Shown: positions 5,593-13,533 of the stretch, in pieces
Position numbering within the stretch: the stretch's first letter is position 1
How the letters are laid out: each line of letters starts with the position of its first letter
From: CAMBDR01 sp046597185
Lineage (GTDB): Bacteria > Pseudomonadota > Gammaproteobacteria > Burkholderiales > Burkholderiaceae_D
Direction: 5' to 3'
Length of the DNA: 13,641 bases
Assembly: GCA_046597185.1 (NCBI GenBank)
Contig: JBKJLF010000034.1
Span: forward strand, 1-13,641
Notes under the pieces: model-generated
Databases searched by the model: none
Told to the model about the DNA's origin: nothing
Seen by the model: only the letters and a program-made list of their open reading frames with translations
Translations under genes and position numbers: made by a program

Positions 5593-6996
5593 TCAAATAT
5601 GCAAAGCATGCCCCAAAGCCCGCAGTGCCGCTTCCTGCACCGCTTCACCCAGGGTTGGATGCGAATGAATCGTCGCGCCCACGTCTTCCAGCCTGGCACC
5701 CATTTCAATCGATTGCCCAAACGCCGCCGACAGCTCCGACACCCCTGCCCCCACCGCTTGCCAACCCACAATCAAATGGTTGTCCTTACGCGCCACCACG
5801 CGCACAAAGCCGTCGCTGGATTCCAGCGTCATGGCCCTGCCATTGGCCGCAAACGGGAACATGGCGCTGATGCAATCCAGCCCCGCTGCCTGTGCCTGCT
5901 GCGGGGTTTGCCCCACCACCACCAGTCCCGGGTCGGTAAAGCAGACCGCGGGAATAGATGCGGGTAAAAAGTGGCGTTTCTTGCCGGCAATAATCTCAGC
6001 CACCATCTCGCCTTGCGCCATGCCCCGGTGCGCCAGCATCGGCTCGCCCGTCACATCGCCAATCGCCCAGACATTGCGCATCGAGGTTTTGCACTGGTCG
6101 TCGATTTTAATCGCCCGGCCTACCATGTCCAGCACCAGGCTCTCCAGCCCAAAGCCTTGCGTGCGCGGACGACGCCCCACCGCCACCAAAACCCGATCTG
6201 CCACCAGTTCGGATTCATGATGTTCACGATCCATAATCCGCACCGCATCGCCCGCCGCATTCATGCCCTGCACGGTACAGCCCAAATGCAGTTTGATGCC
6301 CAGCTTTTGCAGCGAAGCCGACACCACCTTGGTCAAGTCTTCGTCGTAAGCTGGCAAGATGCGATCGAGCGATTCCACCACCGCCACTTCCACGCCCAAT
6401 TTGCGGTAGGCAATACCCAGTTCCAGACCAATATAACCGCCGCCCACCACCAGCAGTTTCTTGGGCAGGGTTTGCGGTGACAAGGCTTCGGTCGCGCTGA
6501 TGACCGCGCCGCCAAAGGGCATGCTCGGCAATTCGACCGGCAAAGAACCAGTCGCCAGCAGCAAATGCTCGCAACTGATCTGGATCACTTCACCATCGGC
6601 TTGCGGCACTTCCACGGTTTTGCCATCGACAATGTTGGCCCAGCCGCGTACCACCTTCACACCGTTTTTCTTGAGCAAAGCGCCCACACCACCCGTCAGT
6701 TTGCCAACGATGCCATCTTTCCAGCGCACCGCCTGCGCCAAATCCAGACTGGGCGATTCCACCTTAATACCCAGCGCCGAACCGGCCGCATAATGCGTGG
6801 TTTTGTGAAATTCTTCGGCCACATGAATTAAAGCTTTGGAAGGAATGCAGCCAATATTAAGACAGGTGCCACCCAGTTGCTCGCCTTCGACCAGGGTGGT
6901 GGCAATGCCCAATTGCGCCGCGCGAATCGCTGCCACATAGCCGCCGGGGCCGCCGCCAATGACCAGCAGCGTTGTTGATTGTTTAGTTGTACTCAC
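5593..6996 (-). CDS. lpdV: Dihydrolipoyl dehydrogenase (E3) of the branched-chain keto-acid dehydrogenase complex
   Basis: 467-residue flavoprotein that reoxidises dihydrolipoyl groups on E2 and passes electrons through FAD to NAD+. Domains in order: FAD-binding VIGGGPGGYVAA (residues 12-23); redox disulfide GGTCLNIGCIPSK with Cys45 and Cys50; NAD-binding VVGGGYIGLELG near 183-194; second FAD motif WAIGDVTGEPMLAHRG near 310-325; C-terminal interface with HSHPTLGE, where His446 and Glu451 form the active-site base of the partner subunit. The start is GTG at 6996: GGAG lies 6 nt before it and the FAD motif begins at the normal distance. It starts 3 nt after the E2 stop and is last in the operon, so it is the complex-dedicated E3 rather than the general one. 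Family identity is secure; the symbol follows Pseudomonas usage. Confidence 0.95.
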   Translation of the reverse strand: MSTTKQSTTLLVIGGGPGGYVAAIRAAQLGIATTLVEGEQLGGTCLNIGCIPSKALIHVAEEFHKTTHYAAGSALGIKVESPSLDLAQAVRWKDGIVGKLTGGVGALLKKNGVKVVRGWANIVDGKTVEVPQADGEVIQISCEHLLLATGSLPVELPSMPFGGAVISATEALSPQTLPKKLLVVGGGYIGLELGIAYRKLGVEVAVVESLDRILPAYDEDLTKVVSASLQKLGIKLHLGCTVQGMNAAGDAVRIMDREHHESELVADRVLVAVGRRPRTQGFGLESLVLDMVGRAIKIDDQCKTSMRNVWAIGDVTGEPMLAHRGMAQGEMVAEIIAGKKRHFLPASIPAVCFTDPGLVVVGQTPQQAQAAGLDCISAMFPFAANGRAMTLESSDGFVRVVARKDNHLIVGWQAVGAGVSELSAAFGQSIEMGARLEDVGATIHSHPTLGEAVQEAALRALGHALHI

Positions 6997-6999
6997 ACT

Positions 7000-8343
7000 T
7001 TACTCCACGAACAAGGTTGCCGGACATTCCAGATAGCCGCGAATTGCCTGAATGAATTCGGCAGCGTCCATACCATCGACCACGCGATGATCAAACGACG
7101 ACGATAAATTCATCATCTTGCGCGCCACCACCAAACCGCCCCGTATCATGGGCCGTTCTACCATTTTGTTGACGCCAATAATCGCCACTTCGGGCGAGTT
7201 AATAACGGGTGTCGAAACAATGCCACCCAAAGCACCCAGGCTGGAAATGGTAATGGTGGAGCCAGACAATTCGTCACGCGAAGCCTTGCCCGTGCGCGCC
7301 GCTTCTGCCAAACGTGCCACTTCCACGCCACAAGCCCATACATCACGCGCTTCGGCATGACGCACCACCGGCACCATTAAACCCGCATCGGTCTGGGCGG
7401 CAATGCCCAAATGCACCGCTGCGTAGCGTGTGACGACGCCGTTGTCGTCATCGTAACGGGCATTCACTTGCGGGAAGCGCCGGGCCGCCAACACCACCGC
7501 ACGCATCAACAGCGGCAACATGGTCAGCTTGCCGCGCTCTTTGCCGTATTGCTGGTTCAGGCTGGCGCGCAGGTTTTCCAGTTCGGTCACATCGCATTCT
7601 TCCACATAGCTAAAATGCGGAATGCGGCGTTTCGCGTCCTGCATTTTTTGCGCAATTTTACGGCGCATGCCAATCACCGGAATGGCTTGCTCGTCATTGC
7701 GCTCCATGTAGCGGGTATCGCCACCGGCCACCACGCCCACAGTCGGCGCGCCACTGGTGCGCGCTACATAGGCGTCCAAATCTTCATGTGTGATACGGCC
7801 AGCCGCGCCGCTGCCATTGACAAATTGCAGTTCGACGCCCAAATCCCAGGCGCGCCGCCGCACAGCGGGCGAGGCGATGGGTTTTTCGCCGAATACGCGC
7901 ATCACGCTGGCAACGGCGGGCGCGCTGGCCTTGGCTGCGGGTGCGGCTGCGGGTGAATCAGGTGCAGGTGCAGGTGCAGGTGCGGCTGCGGGCGCAGGAG
8001 CCGCCGGCGCGGACGTCGCCTTCGCGGGTGCAGCCGCCTTCGCAGGCGCAGCCGCAGTTGCGTGAGATGCGGCTGCCGCGCTGGTGCTCAGGTTGCCCTC
8101 GCCTTCGACTTCAATACGGATCAATTCCGCACCAACCGCCATCACTTGCCCCGCCACACCGCCCCAGGCCAAGACCTTGCCCACCACGGGCGAAGGGATT
8201 TCGATGGTGGCCTTGTCGGTCATCACATCGGCCAAAATTTGATCTTCCCCTACCATATCGCCCACTTTTGCGTGACAGGCGACCAATTCCACTTCTGCAA
8301 TGCCTTCGCCGATATCCGGCATCTTGATTACGTAAATTCCCAT
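7000..8343 (-). CDS. bkdB: Dihydrolipoyl acyltransferase (E2) of the branched-chain keto-acid dehydrogenase complex
   Basis: 447-residue core of the complex; transfers the branched acyl group from lipoyl-lysine to CoA. One lipoyl domain (residues 1-80) with the modified lysine in VMTDKATIE (Lys44). Then an Ala/Pro-rich swinging linker (about 86-150), a peripheral subunit-binding domain (ASPAVRRRAWDLGV to DLDAYV, about 157-193) that docks E1 and E3, and the catalytic domain ending FDHRVVDGMDAAEF (His419, Asp423). The single lipoyl domain and the E1-alpha/E1-beta neighbours argue for a branched-chain rather than pyruvate enzyme. The start ATG is 1 nt after the E1-beta stop, with GGAGG inside the end of E1-beta, spaced 6 nt. 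Its TAA falls inside the RBS-start spacer of E3, so translation is coupled on both sides. Confidence 0.94.
   Translation of the reverse strand: MGIYVIKMPDIGEGIAEVELVACHAKVGDMVGEDQILADVMTDKATIEIPSPVVGKVLAWGGVAGQVMAVGAELIRIEVEGEGNLSTSAAAASHATAAAPAKAAAPAKATSAPAAPAPAAAPAPAPAPDSPAAAPAAKASAPAVASVMRVFGEKPIASPAVRRRAWDLGVELQFVNGSGAAGRITHEDLDAYVARTSGAPTVGVVAGGDTRYMERNDEQAIPVIGMRRKIAQKMQDAKRRIPHFSYVEECDVTELENLRASLNQQYGKERGKLTMLPLLMRAVVLAARRFPQVNARYDDDNGVVTRYAAVHLGIAAQTDAGLMVPVVRHAEARDVWACGVEVARLAEAARTGKASRDELSGSTITISSLGALGGIVSTPVINSPEVAIIGVNKMVERPMIRGGLVVARKMMNLSSSFDHRVVDGMDAAEFIQAIRGYLECPATLFVE
7961..7984. repeat. Hexamer repeat encoding part of the E2 Ala/Pro linker
   Basis: GGTGCA occurs three times in tandem followed by GGTGCG (plus-strand reading), encoding alternating Ala-Pro residues of the flexible E2 linker. 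Such coding microrepeats can change copy number by slippage in steps of two residues without breaking the frame. Confidence 0.6.
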
Positions 8344-8344
8344 A

Positions 8345-9385
8345 TCATGCCTCCATCACACGTTTGAATGCCGCCGCAACCCTGCCGGGTCCGGGGAAAT
8401 AGTCCCACTCTTGCGCATGCGGATAAGGCGTATCCCAGCCTGTCACACGCTCAACCGGGGCTTCAAGGTGATAGAAGCAATGCTCTTGCACCAACGACAC
8501 CAACTCCGCACCAAAGCCACAGGTACGGGTCGCTTCATGCACCACCACGCAACGGCCAGTCTTTTTAACCGACGCGACAATGGTATCCAAATCCAGCGGC
8601 CAAATGCTACGCAGATCAATGATTTCGGCATCGATGCCACTCTCCTGCGCCGCCGCTTCGGCCACCCACACCATGGTGCCGTAGGCGATCACGGTGACAT
8701 CTTTACCGGGCCGGAAGATGGATGCGGTATCCAGTTCCACCGTGTAATAGCCTTCCGGCACTTCACCCAGCGCATGTTGCGACCAGGGCACCACGGGTTG
8801 ATCATGGTGGCCATTGAAGGGGCCGTTGTAGAGCCGCTTGGGTTCCAAAAAGATCACAGGATCGTTGTTTTCAATCGAGGCAATCAACAAGCCTTTGGCG
8901 TCGTAGGGGTTGGATGGCATCACGGTGCGCAAACCGCAGACGTGAGCAAACACCGCTTCCGGGCTTTGGCTATGGGTTTGGCCGCCGTAAATACCGCCAC
9001 CGCAAGGGGTGCGGATGGTGATGGGCGCGGTAAAATCCCCCGCGGAGCGATAGCGCAAACGCGCCGCTTCCGAGACGATTTGGTCGTAAGCCGGGTAAAT
9101 GTAATCGGCAAACTGGATTTCGATGACCGGGCGCAAACCATACGCACCCATGCCAATGGCCGAACCGACGATGCCCGATTCCGAGATCGGCGCATCAAAC
9201 ACCCGGGTTTTGCCGTATTTTTTCTGCAAACCTTCGGTGCAGCGGAACACACCGCCAAAATAACCCACGTCCTGGCCGTAAATGACCACGTTATTATCCC
9301 GCTCCAACATCACATCCATGGCCGAGCGCAAAGCTTGGATCATCGTCATTGGCGATTTTTTGTCGTTCATAGTTTCAATAGTCAT
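8345..9385 (-). CDS. bkdA2: 2-oxoisovalerate dehydrogenase E1 component, beta subunit
   Basis: 346-residue E1-beta; with E1-alpha it forms the thiamine-diphosphate enzyme that decarboxylates branched-chain 2-keto acids and reductively acylates the E2 lipoyl group. Family features: MIQALRSAMDVMLERD at the start, YGQDVGYFGGVFRCTEGLQ, APISESGIVGSAIGMGAYG with the Glu that contacts the thiamine ring, QFADYIYPAYDQIVSEAA, RTPCGGGIYGGQTHSQSPEA, and a C-terminal transketolase-like domain (VIAYGTMVWVAEAAA, EIIDLRSIWPLD, VVVHEATRTCGFGAE). The PCGGGIYGG segment with YNGPF is typical of branched-chain rather than pyruvate E1-beta. I chose the ATG at 9385, 2 nt after the E1-alpha TGA with GGGA upstream, over the overlapping TTG at 9391. 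Downstream E2 follows after 1 nt. Confidence 0.95.
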   Translation of the reverse strand: MTIETMNDKKSPMTMIQALRSAMDVMLERDNNVVIYGQDVGYFGGVFRCTEGLQKKYGKTRVFDAPISESGIVGSAIGMGAYGLRPVIEIQFADYIYPAYDQIVSEAARLRYRSAGDFTAPITIRTPCGGGIYGGQTHSQSPEAVFAHVCGLRTVMPSNPYDAKGLLIASIENNDPVIFLEPKRLYNGPFNGHHDQPVVPWSQHALGEVPEGYYTVELDTASIFRPGKDVTVIAYGTMVWVAEAAAQESGIDAEIIDLRSIWPLDLDTIVASVKKTGRCVVVHEATRTCGFGAELVSLVQEHCFYHLEAPVERVTGWDTPYPHAQEWDYFPGPGRVAAAFKRVMEA

Positions 9386-9387
9386 GA

Positions 9388-10644
9388 TCAAATTCCCAAC
9401 TGCTGGCGTTGTTGGCGGAGATGTTCGGGCATATGCTCATAAATATCTTCAAACATTTCGGCGGGGCTAAACACATGGCCGCTGGCCAAGCTGCCGTATT
9501 GCTCAGCTTCTTTTTGCGCCGCTACCACCAAGGCTTCCATTTCTTTTTGCGTGGCTTCGTGCTCTTCTTCCGACCAAGCCCCCTGGTTGATCAGATATTG
9601 CTTGAGGCGCGCAATCGGGTCGCCCAGCGGAAAGCGTGCAGCGTCGTCGGCGGGGCGGTATTTGCTCGGGTCGTCCGAGGTGGAATGCGGCCCGGCGCGA
9701 TAGGTTACCCATTCAATCAAAGCCGGCCCCATATTGCTGCGGGCCCGTTCTGCCGCCCATTTGGAGGCAGCGTAGACGGCCAAAAAGTCATTTCCATCAA
9801 CCCGCAAGGAGGCAATCCCTGCCCCCACGCCGCGCGCGGCGAAGGTGGTGTCTTCACCACCAGCAATGCTTTGGAAGGAGGAAATAGCCCATTGGTTGTT
9901 GACCACGTTTAAAATCACCGGCGCGCGGTAGACGTGGGCAAACGTGAGTGCGGTGTCGAAATCCGATTCGGCGGTGGCACCATCGCCAATCCAGGCCGAG
10001 GCAATTTTGGTATCGCCCTTGATGGCCGAGGCCATGGCCCAGCCTACCGCCTGAATGTATTGGGTAGCCAGGTTGCCGGAGATCGAAAAAAAGCCCGCTT
10101 CTTTAATCGAATACATCACGGGTAATTGGCGGCCTTTGAGCGGGTCACGTTCGTTGGACATAAGCTGGCAAATCAAACCCATCAACGGCACATCGCGCGC
10201 CATTAACAGGCTTTGCTGGCGATAGGTGGGAAAGGCCATGTCGCCCGGCATTAAAGCCAGGGCCTGCGCGGTGCCGATGGCTTCTTCGCCCAGGCTTTGC
10301 ATGTAAAACGACATTTTTTTCTGGCGCTGCGCAATCAGCATGCGTGCATCAAACACACGGGTTTTGATCATGGCGCGCAAACCTTTGCGTACCAGATCGA
10401 GTTCAATTTCAGGTGCCCAGGGCCCGACGGCATGGCCGTTTTCATCCAACACTCGCACCAGCGAGTAGGCAATATCCCGGGTATCAATCGGTAGCACATG
10501 GATGGGTGGTTTGCGTACTTCGCCAGCGGGCGAGAGTCTCAAGTATGAAAAATCTGTCGCTTGGCCGGGCCGGGCCGTTGGCTCGGGCACATGCAGACGC
10601 AGTGGTTCGCGAAGTGGTTCACGAATTGGTTCAGTTTGGCTCAT
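9388..10644 (-). CDS. bkdA1: 2-oxoisovalerate dehydrogenase E1 component, alpha subunit
   Basis: 418-residue E1-alpha and first gene of the operon. The ATG at 10644 follows AAGGG spaced 5 nt. The thiamine-diphosphate binding motif runs from GDGATAESDF to NVVNNQWAIS, the usual GDG...NN distance. Other family segments: MSFYMQSLGEEAIGTAQAL, FPTYRQQSLLMARDVPL, GNLATQYIQAVGWAMA, and the mobile loop YRAGPHSTSDDPSKYR. Bacterial bkd E1-alpha proteins carry an N-terminal extension before the catalytic fold; here residues 5-16 of it are a repeated EPIREPLREPLR from a 12-bp tandem duplication. It pairs with E1-beta in the heterotetrameric decarboxylase. No bkdR/Lrp-type regulator gene lies next to it in this window. 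Confidence 0.95.
   Translation of the reverse strand: MSQTEPIREPLREPLRLHVPEPTARPGQATDFSYLRLSPAGEVRKPPIHVLPIDTRDIAYSLVRVLDENGHAVGPWAPEIELDLVRKGLRAMIKTRVFDARMLIAQRQKKMSFYMQSLGEEAIGTAQALALMPGDMAFPTYRQQSLLMARDVPLMGLICQLMSNERDPLKGRQLPVMYSIKEAGFFSISGNLATQYIQAVGWAMASAIKGDTKIASAWIGDGATAESDFDTALTFAHVYRAPVILNVVNNQWAISSFQSIAGGEDTTFAARGVGAGIASLRVDGNDFLAVYAASKWAAERARSNMGPALIEWVTYRAGPHSTSDDPSKYRPADDAARFPLGDPIARLKQYLINQGAWSEEEHEATQKEMEALVVAAQKEAEQYGSLASGHVFSPAEMFEDIYEHMPEHLRQQRQQLGI
10601..10636. repeat. Three imperfect 12-bp repeats in the 5' end of the E1-alpha gene
   Basis: Plus-strand units AGTGGTTCGCGA (10601-10612), AGTGGTTCACGA (10613-10624) and ATTGGTTCAGTT (10625-10636) encode the repeated Glu-Pro-Leu/Ile-Arg at the N-terminus of E1-alpha. 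The first two differ by one base, suggesting a recent in-frame duplication. Confidence 0.65.
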
Positions 10645-11158
10645 TATTTCCCTTCTTGCTCGATTATGTCGTGCGTGTTAGGTGGTTGGCGCTGACGACG
10701 CTTTGCGGGTAGGCAGCGTGCATCAGTGTCTCATGGTTTTGTGTTGTTACAATCGCAACGGCGCAGTCGGGTAGACTACTTTCGTTATAGTTGATGGTCA
10801 CAGCCGAGATTTTAAGCTAATGCGGCTATGCAGTGGGAAAAATTTGATGGATAAATGATAGATAAGGCGATTCGATTTATTGCTGTGAGTAATTAAACAA
10901 CAGCAGCGCGCCTATGACGAGCATGCTTGCCAAAAACCGGAAACCCGATGTTCAATTGGGGAAAATTTAAAAATCCCTCGATAAATTGCACTATTGTACA
11001 CTTACAATAAATATTGCAAATCAGTATGATTATAAAATTATCGAAATAATTAACACAAATTAAAAAATTTTGCCGATAAAATGGCATATTATTGCAATAT
11101 TTGGATTACACTACGACAAGCGAACCTGTTATAGCACCAACCATGCATTGGAGAAGAA
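10645..11158. promoter_or_regulatory. AT-rich divergent intergenic region with an operator-like dyad
   Basis: No supported gene in these 514 nt; a 64-codon minus-strand frame near 10893-11087 is low-complexity and has no RBS. TATTGTA (10992-10998) and TACAATA (11003-11009) form a perfect 7-bp dyad with a 4-nt spacer, the shape of a dimeric repressor site. AAATATTGCAA (11009-11019) recurs exactly inverted at 11092-11102. Both lie in the AT-rich part (about 10960-11110) that must hold the promoter of the 11159 gene; the operon promoter is probably nearer 10700-10850. I cannot assign clear -35/-10 boxes. Confidence 0.35.
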
Positions 11159-11413
11159 ATGAAACCACCCATTAAGATTGTGTTAGCCATCTCTGCATTG
11201 CTTGCAATGGCCTTGCCTGCGGGTACTTACGCCATAAGCGAAGTGCCCGGCACCCCGGAACCCGGTTCTTGGGCGCTGATGGTGACGGGGCTTGCGTTTA
11301 TTGGCTGGACGCGACGAAAATTTAACACCACACTACTACCAAAAGTTCCATGCCGCTGCCAATCGGATTGCTGGCTCACCGAATTCAACCCGCCGCATCG
11401 CGATATGACTTGA
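11159..11413 (+). CDS. Miniature PEP-CTERM protein with an unusual C-terminal tail
   Basis: Predicted 84-residue protein; ATG preceded by GGAG with 5-nt spacing. Residues 1-25 are a clear signal peptide (MKPPIKIVLAISALLAMALP, cleavage near Tyr-Ala). Only about seven residues later comes a full PEP-CTERM signal: Pro33-Glu34-Pro35, a hydrophobic stretch (GSWALMVTGLAFIGW) and the basic stop TRRK at 51-54. PEP-CTERM signals are processed by exosortase/EpsH and anchor or release exopolysaccharide-associated proteins. Almost no mature domain remains, and 30 residues with three cysteines follow the basic cluster, where such proteins normally end. A TAA occurs in another frame at 11323-11325, right after the basic cluster, so both an internal deletion and a terminal frameshift are possible. 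It may be a degenerate gene or a real small exported peptide. Confidence 0.7.
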   Translation: MKPPIKIVLAISALLAMALPAGTYAISEVPGTPEPGSWALMVTGLAFIGWTRRKFNTTLLPKVPCRCQSDCWLTEFNPPHRDMT

Positions 11414-11521
11414 AGCTTGGCGCTGCATTTTACGAACATTTTACAAACGCATTACCGCCGGATTTGATGATGTTCGCTTCTGCAATTGAGCTATTCCCAC
11501 CAAGGTCAAGGAGAATACGAA

Positions 11522-13399
11522 ATGAGTCACTATACTTTCAAAGGTCGGTTATGCGGCTACCTTTGCACGCAATTTTCCGAGCCGCTGGCCAATCTGGAGA
11601 TCAAACTGTATCGGGTGGCTGCGCAGCACAATGTTGCGGCACTCGCGGTAGCCAGCCCCAAGGAAACCTTTGCCATTCTTAATGACAGGCAAGTGATGGA
11701 AAAAGAGCCGCTACTATTGGCGAGCGCCACCACCGATGAGCAAGGCAACTTCAACTTCGCGCTGGAAGGCAGCTACCATGGCGAAGCCTTTGAGGTCGCT
11801 GTTTACTGTGCTACCGTGCCCCGGCAAAAGATGGGCAAAAAAGCGCCCAAAGCGCGTCAATTCAGCATCACGACTCTGCAACCGCGCTATCGCCGAACCG
11901 AGGAAGGTTTTATTGCGGTTTGGGATTATTGCCTGCCGCATCGCTTCTGGTGTGCGGTATTGGTTTTGTTTGATGTGTGGACCATTTGTGGGCTGGTTTT
12001 GGATTGCAAAACCCGGCAGCCGATAGCCGGCGTTCAGGTGCGGGCCTTCGATGTCGATTGGTTGGCCGATGACGTGCTGGGCCTGCCCGCCCTGACCGAT
12101 AGCGCAGGGAAATTTATCATCACCTACACCTCGGACGATTTTAAACTGTGCACGTGGCTGAATGTGGAATTGATAGGCGGCCCCGATCTCTACTTCAAAG
12201 TCGAAACCCTGGCCGGATCAGCGCTGCTGGTGGAACCCGGTTCGCGCGGCCGTGCGCCGGATCGCGAAAACGCCGGCCCCTGTTTTTGCGTGGAACTGTG
12301 CATTGACAAGGCTATGCTGCCGCCAGAGACCCACGAGACGCTATCGGTCTTCAATAAAATCGGCGGGTTTAATTACTTGGCCGATATCGACAGTGGCGCG
12401 GGCGGTGACGGCAAGACCCTCCTTGATGATCGCGCCTTCTATTCAACGCTACGCCTGAACGGCATCCTCTCCCAGACCAAAAACGGCCACCCGCTGGAAT
12501 ATGCCTTCGAAGTCGCAGCCTGGGACCCAGTGAGCAATGTGCCAGGCCCCTATACCCAGGTGCCGATGACGATGGTCGCGCCAACCAATATCGGCACATG
12601 GGAACACTACACCGGGGTATTGCTCCATCCGATTGAAACGAAGGATTATATTCTGGGCGGCGTGGCCGGGCCGAACGTGCTGGTGCCGGAGGTATCGGCG
12701 GATGGCTGGGTACGTGTACCGCAAGAAAGTAATGTGTTCGCGCCGCAGGGTAATTTTGTCCCCGGTACAGGCTCCTATCCCGGACTCATCAACCTGATCT
12801 CGCCCATGCTGCGCGCCTTCGGTGCCATTGATGCGTCGCTGGTGCATGCCGGCCAGAGCGCCGCTACTGGCGGCACCGCGCTTGGGCGCAATTATTTTTA
12901 TTCCTTGCGCATGAAGGTACGCGAAACAGCCACCTTCGGCGGTTTGCCCTTCCCTGGCAGCGAGCAGTTGGCTGGCACTTGCGTGCGACTCGCGGTGATG
13001 AATACGCACTACGATAAGGTCTCAAAAAATGGCTCCTGGGTGCCGCACAAAGTCGATGGTGAATTGTGTGTCGCTTCGGTTGACATCCAAGAATTAAGCG
13101 GCGGCGGTTGCATTGAGATCGATAAAACGCTCACCGTGAAATACACTGCCGCGCATCCCAACCTTGGCTCGTTCGAGTTATCGATGATTGGCCCGGGCGG
13201 CCCCTACAGCTTCACGCCAGGCGCTGGCGGCACGCCCGAAAATCGGTTTGGTACAGCCATCAATAATTTTGTCATGACCGACCTTGCCGACTGTGCCTAT
13301 ATTGTCAAACTGCAGGCCAATCTGTTGCTCACCACGGGCGACTCCAACCCCTTGCCGATCTGGGACGAGGTCGCGTTCTGCAAGCACAGCACGCCGTAA
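11522..13399 (+). CDS. Large cysteine-rich protein with transthyretin/carboxypeptidase-regulatory-like domains, function unknown
   Basis: Predicted 625-residue protein. The ATG at 11522 follows AAGGAG with 8-nt spacing; the in-frame TTG at 11486 has no RBS. No signal peptide or membrane segment is visible. Two N-terminal segments look like repeated beta-sandwich modules of the carboxypeptidase-regulatory/transthyretin-like type: FKGRLCGYLC ... PLANLEIKLYR ... TTDEQGNFNFAL (residues 6 to about 80), and WTICGLVLDCKTRQPIAGVQ ... LTDSAGKFIITYTSDDF (about 148-212). The C-terminal part, from FNKIGGFNYLADIDSGAGGD (about 290) on, is a separate beta-rich region I do not recognise, with many Gly, Pro and aromatic residues. 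About 17 cysteines are spread along the chain, many for a protein without export signal. It could be a structural or cell-surface protein exported by a non-Sec route. I assign no function. Confidence 0.8.
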   Translation: MSHYTFKGRLCGYLCTQFSEPLANLEIKLYRVAAQHNVAALAVASPKETFAILNDRQVMEKEPLLLASATTDEQGNFNFALEGSYHGEAFEVAVYCATVPRQKMGKKAPKARQFSITTLQPRYRRTEEGFIAVWDYCLPHRFWCAVLVLFDVWTICGLVLDCKTRQPIAGVQVRAFDVDWLADDVLGLPALTDSAGKFIITYTSDDFKLCTWLNVELIGGPDLYFKVETLAGSALLVEPGSRGRAPDRENAGPCFCVELCIDKAMLPPETHETLSVFNKIGGFNYLADIDSGAGGDGKTLLDDRAFYSTLRLNGILSQTKNGHPLEYAFEVAAWDPVSNVPGPYTQVPMTMVAPTNIGTWEHYTGVLLHPIETKDYILGGVAGPNVLVPEVSADGWVRVPQESNVFAPQGNFVPGTGSYPGLINLISPMLRAFGAIDASLVHAGQSAATGGTALGRNYFYSLRMKVRETATFGGLPFPGSEQLAGTCVRLAVMNTHYDKVSKNGSWVPHKVDGELCVASVDIQELSGGGCIEIDKTLTVKYTAAHPNLGSFELSMIGPGGPYSFTPGAGGTPENRFGTAINNFVMTDLADCAYIVKLQANLLLTTGDSNPLPIWDEVAFCKHSTP

Positions 13400-13404
13400 A
13401 AACA

Positions 13405-13434
13405 AATCAGCGCGAGTCAGCGCGAATCAGCGCG
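13405..13434. repeat. Three tandem copies of a 10-bp unit
   Basis: AATCAGCGCG, AGTCAGCGCG and AATCAGCGCG lie in direct succession 6 nt after the stop of the large protein gene. The exact 10-bp period puts each copy on the same DNA face. It could be slippage or a protein-binding array; no function is evident. Confidence 0.6.
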
Positions 13435-13443
13435 AATCTGCCG

Positions 13444-13472
13444 GTGCAGCAAGCCAATCCAGGTTGCTGCAC
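13444..13472 (+). terminator. Hairpin downstream of the large cysteine-rich gene, possible terminator
   Basis: GTGCAGCAA (13444-13452) and TTGCTGCAC (13464-13472) form a perfect 9-bp stem with an 11-nt loop, 45 nt after the stop codon. No T-run follows directly; only CTTTTC appears about 20 nt later. It could be a weak terminator or a transcript-stabilising hairpin. Confidence 0.4.
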
Positions 13473-13533
13473 GCAGCGCGACAAATCACACTTTTCATAG
13501 TAGACTAACGTATTTCCCATTCTGTAGATTATT

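Noticed and set aside
5780..6480. Plus-strand frames opposite the E3 gene
   Set aside because: Overlapping antisense frames with biased composition and no RBS; E3 is certain on the minus strand.
7411..7956. A 181-codon plus-strand frame opposite E2
   Set aside because: His- and Ala-rich mirror of the E2 coding strand with no family features.
8411..9442. A 343-codon open frame on the plus strand opposite the E1-beta gene
   Set aside because: It is antisense to a well-supported enzyme gene, is His/Arg-rich with no recognisable domain, and has no RBS. It arises from codon bias of the minus-strand gene.
10893..11087. A 64-codon minus-strand frame in the intergenic region
   Set aside because: Low-complexity Ile/Phe/Cys composition from AT-rich DNA, no RBS, no similarity.
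11486..11521. TTG start giving a 637-residue version of the large cysteine-rich protein
   Set aside because: No RBS before the TTG, whereas the ATG at 11522 has AAGGAG at good spacing.
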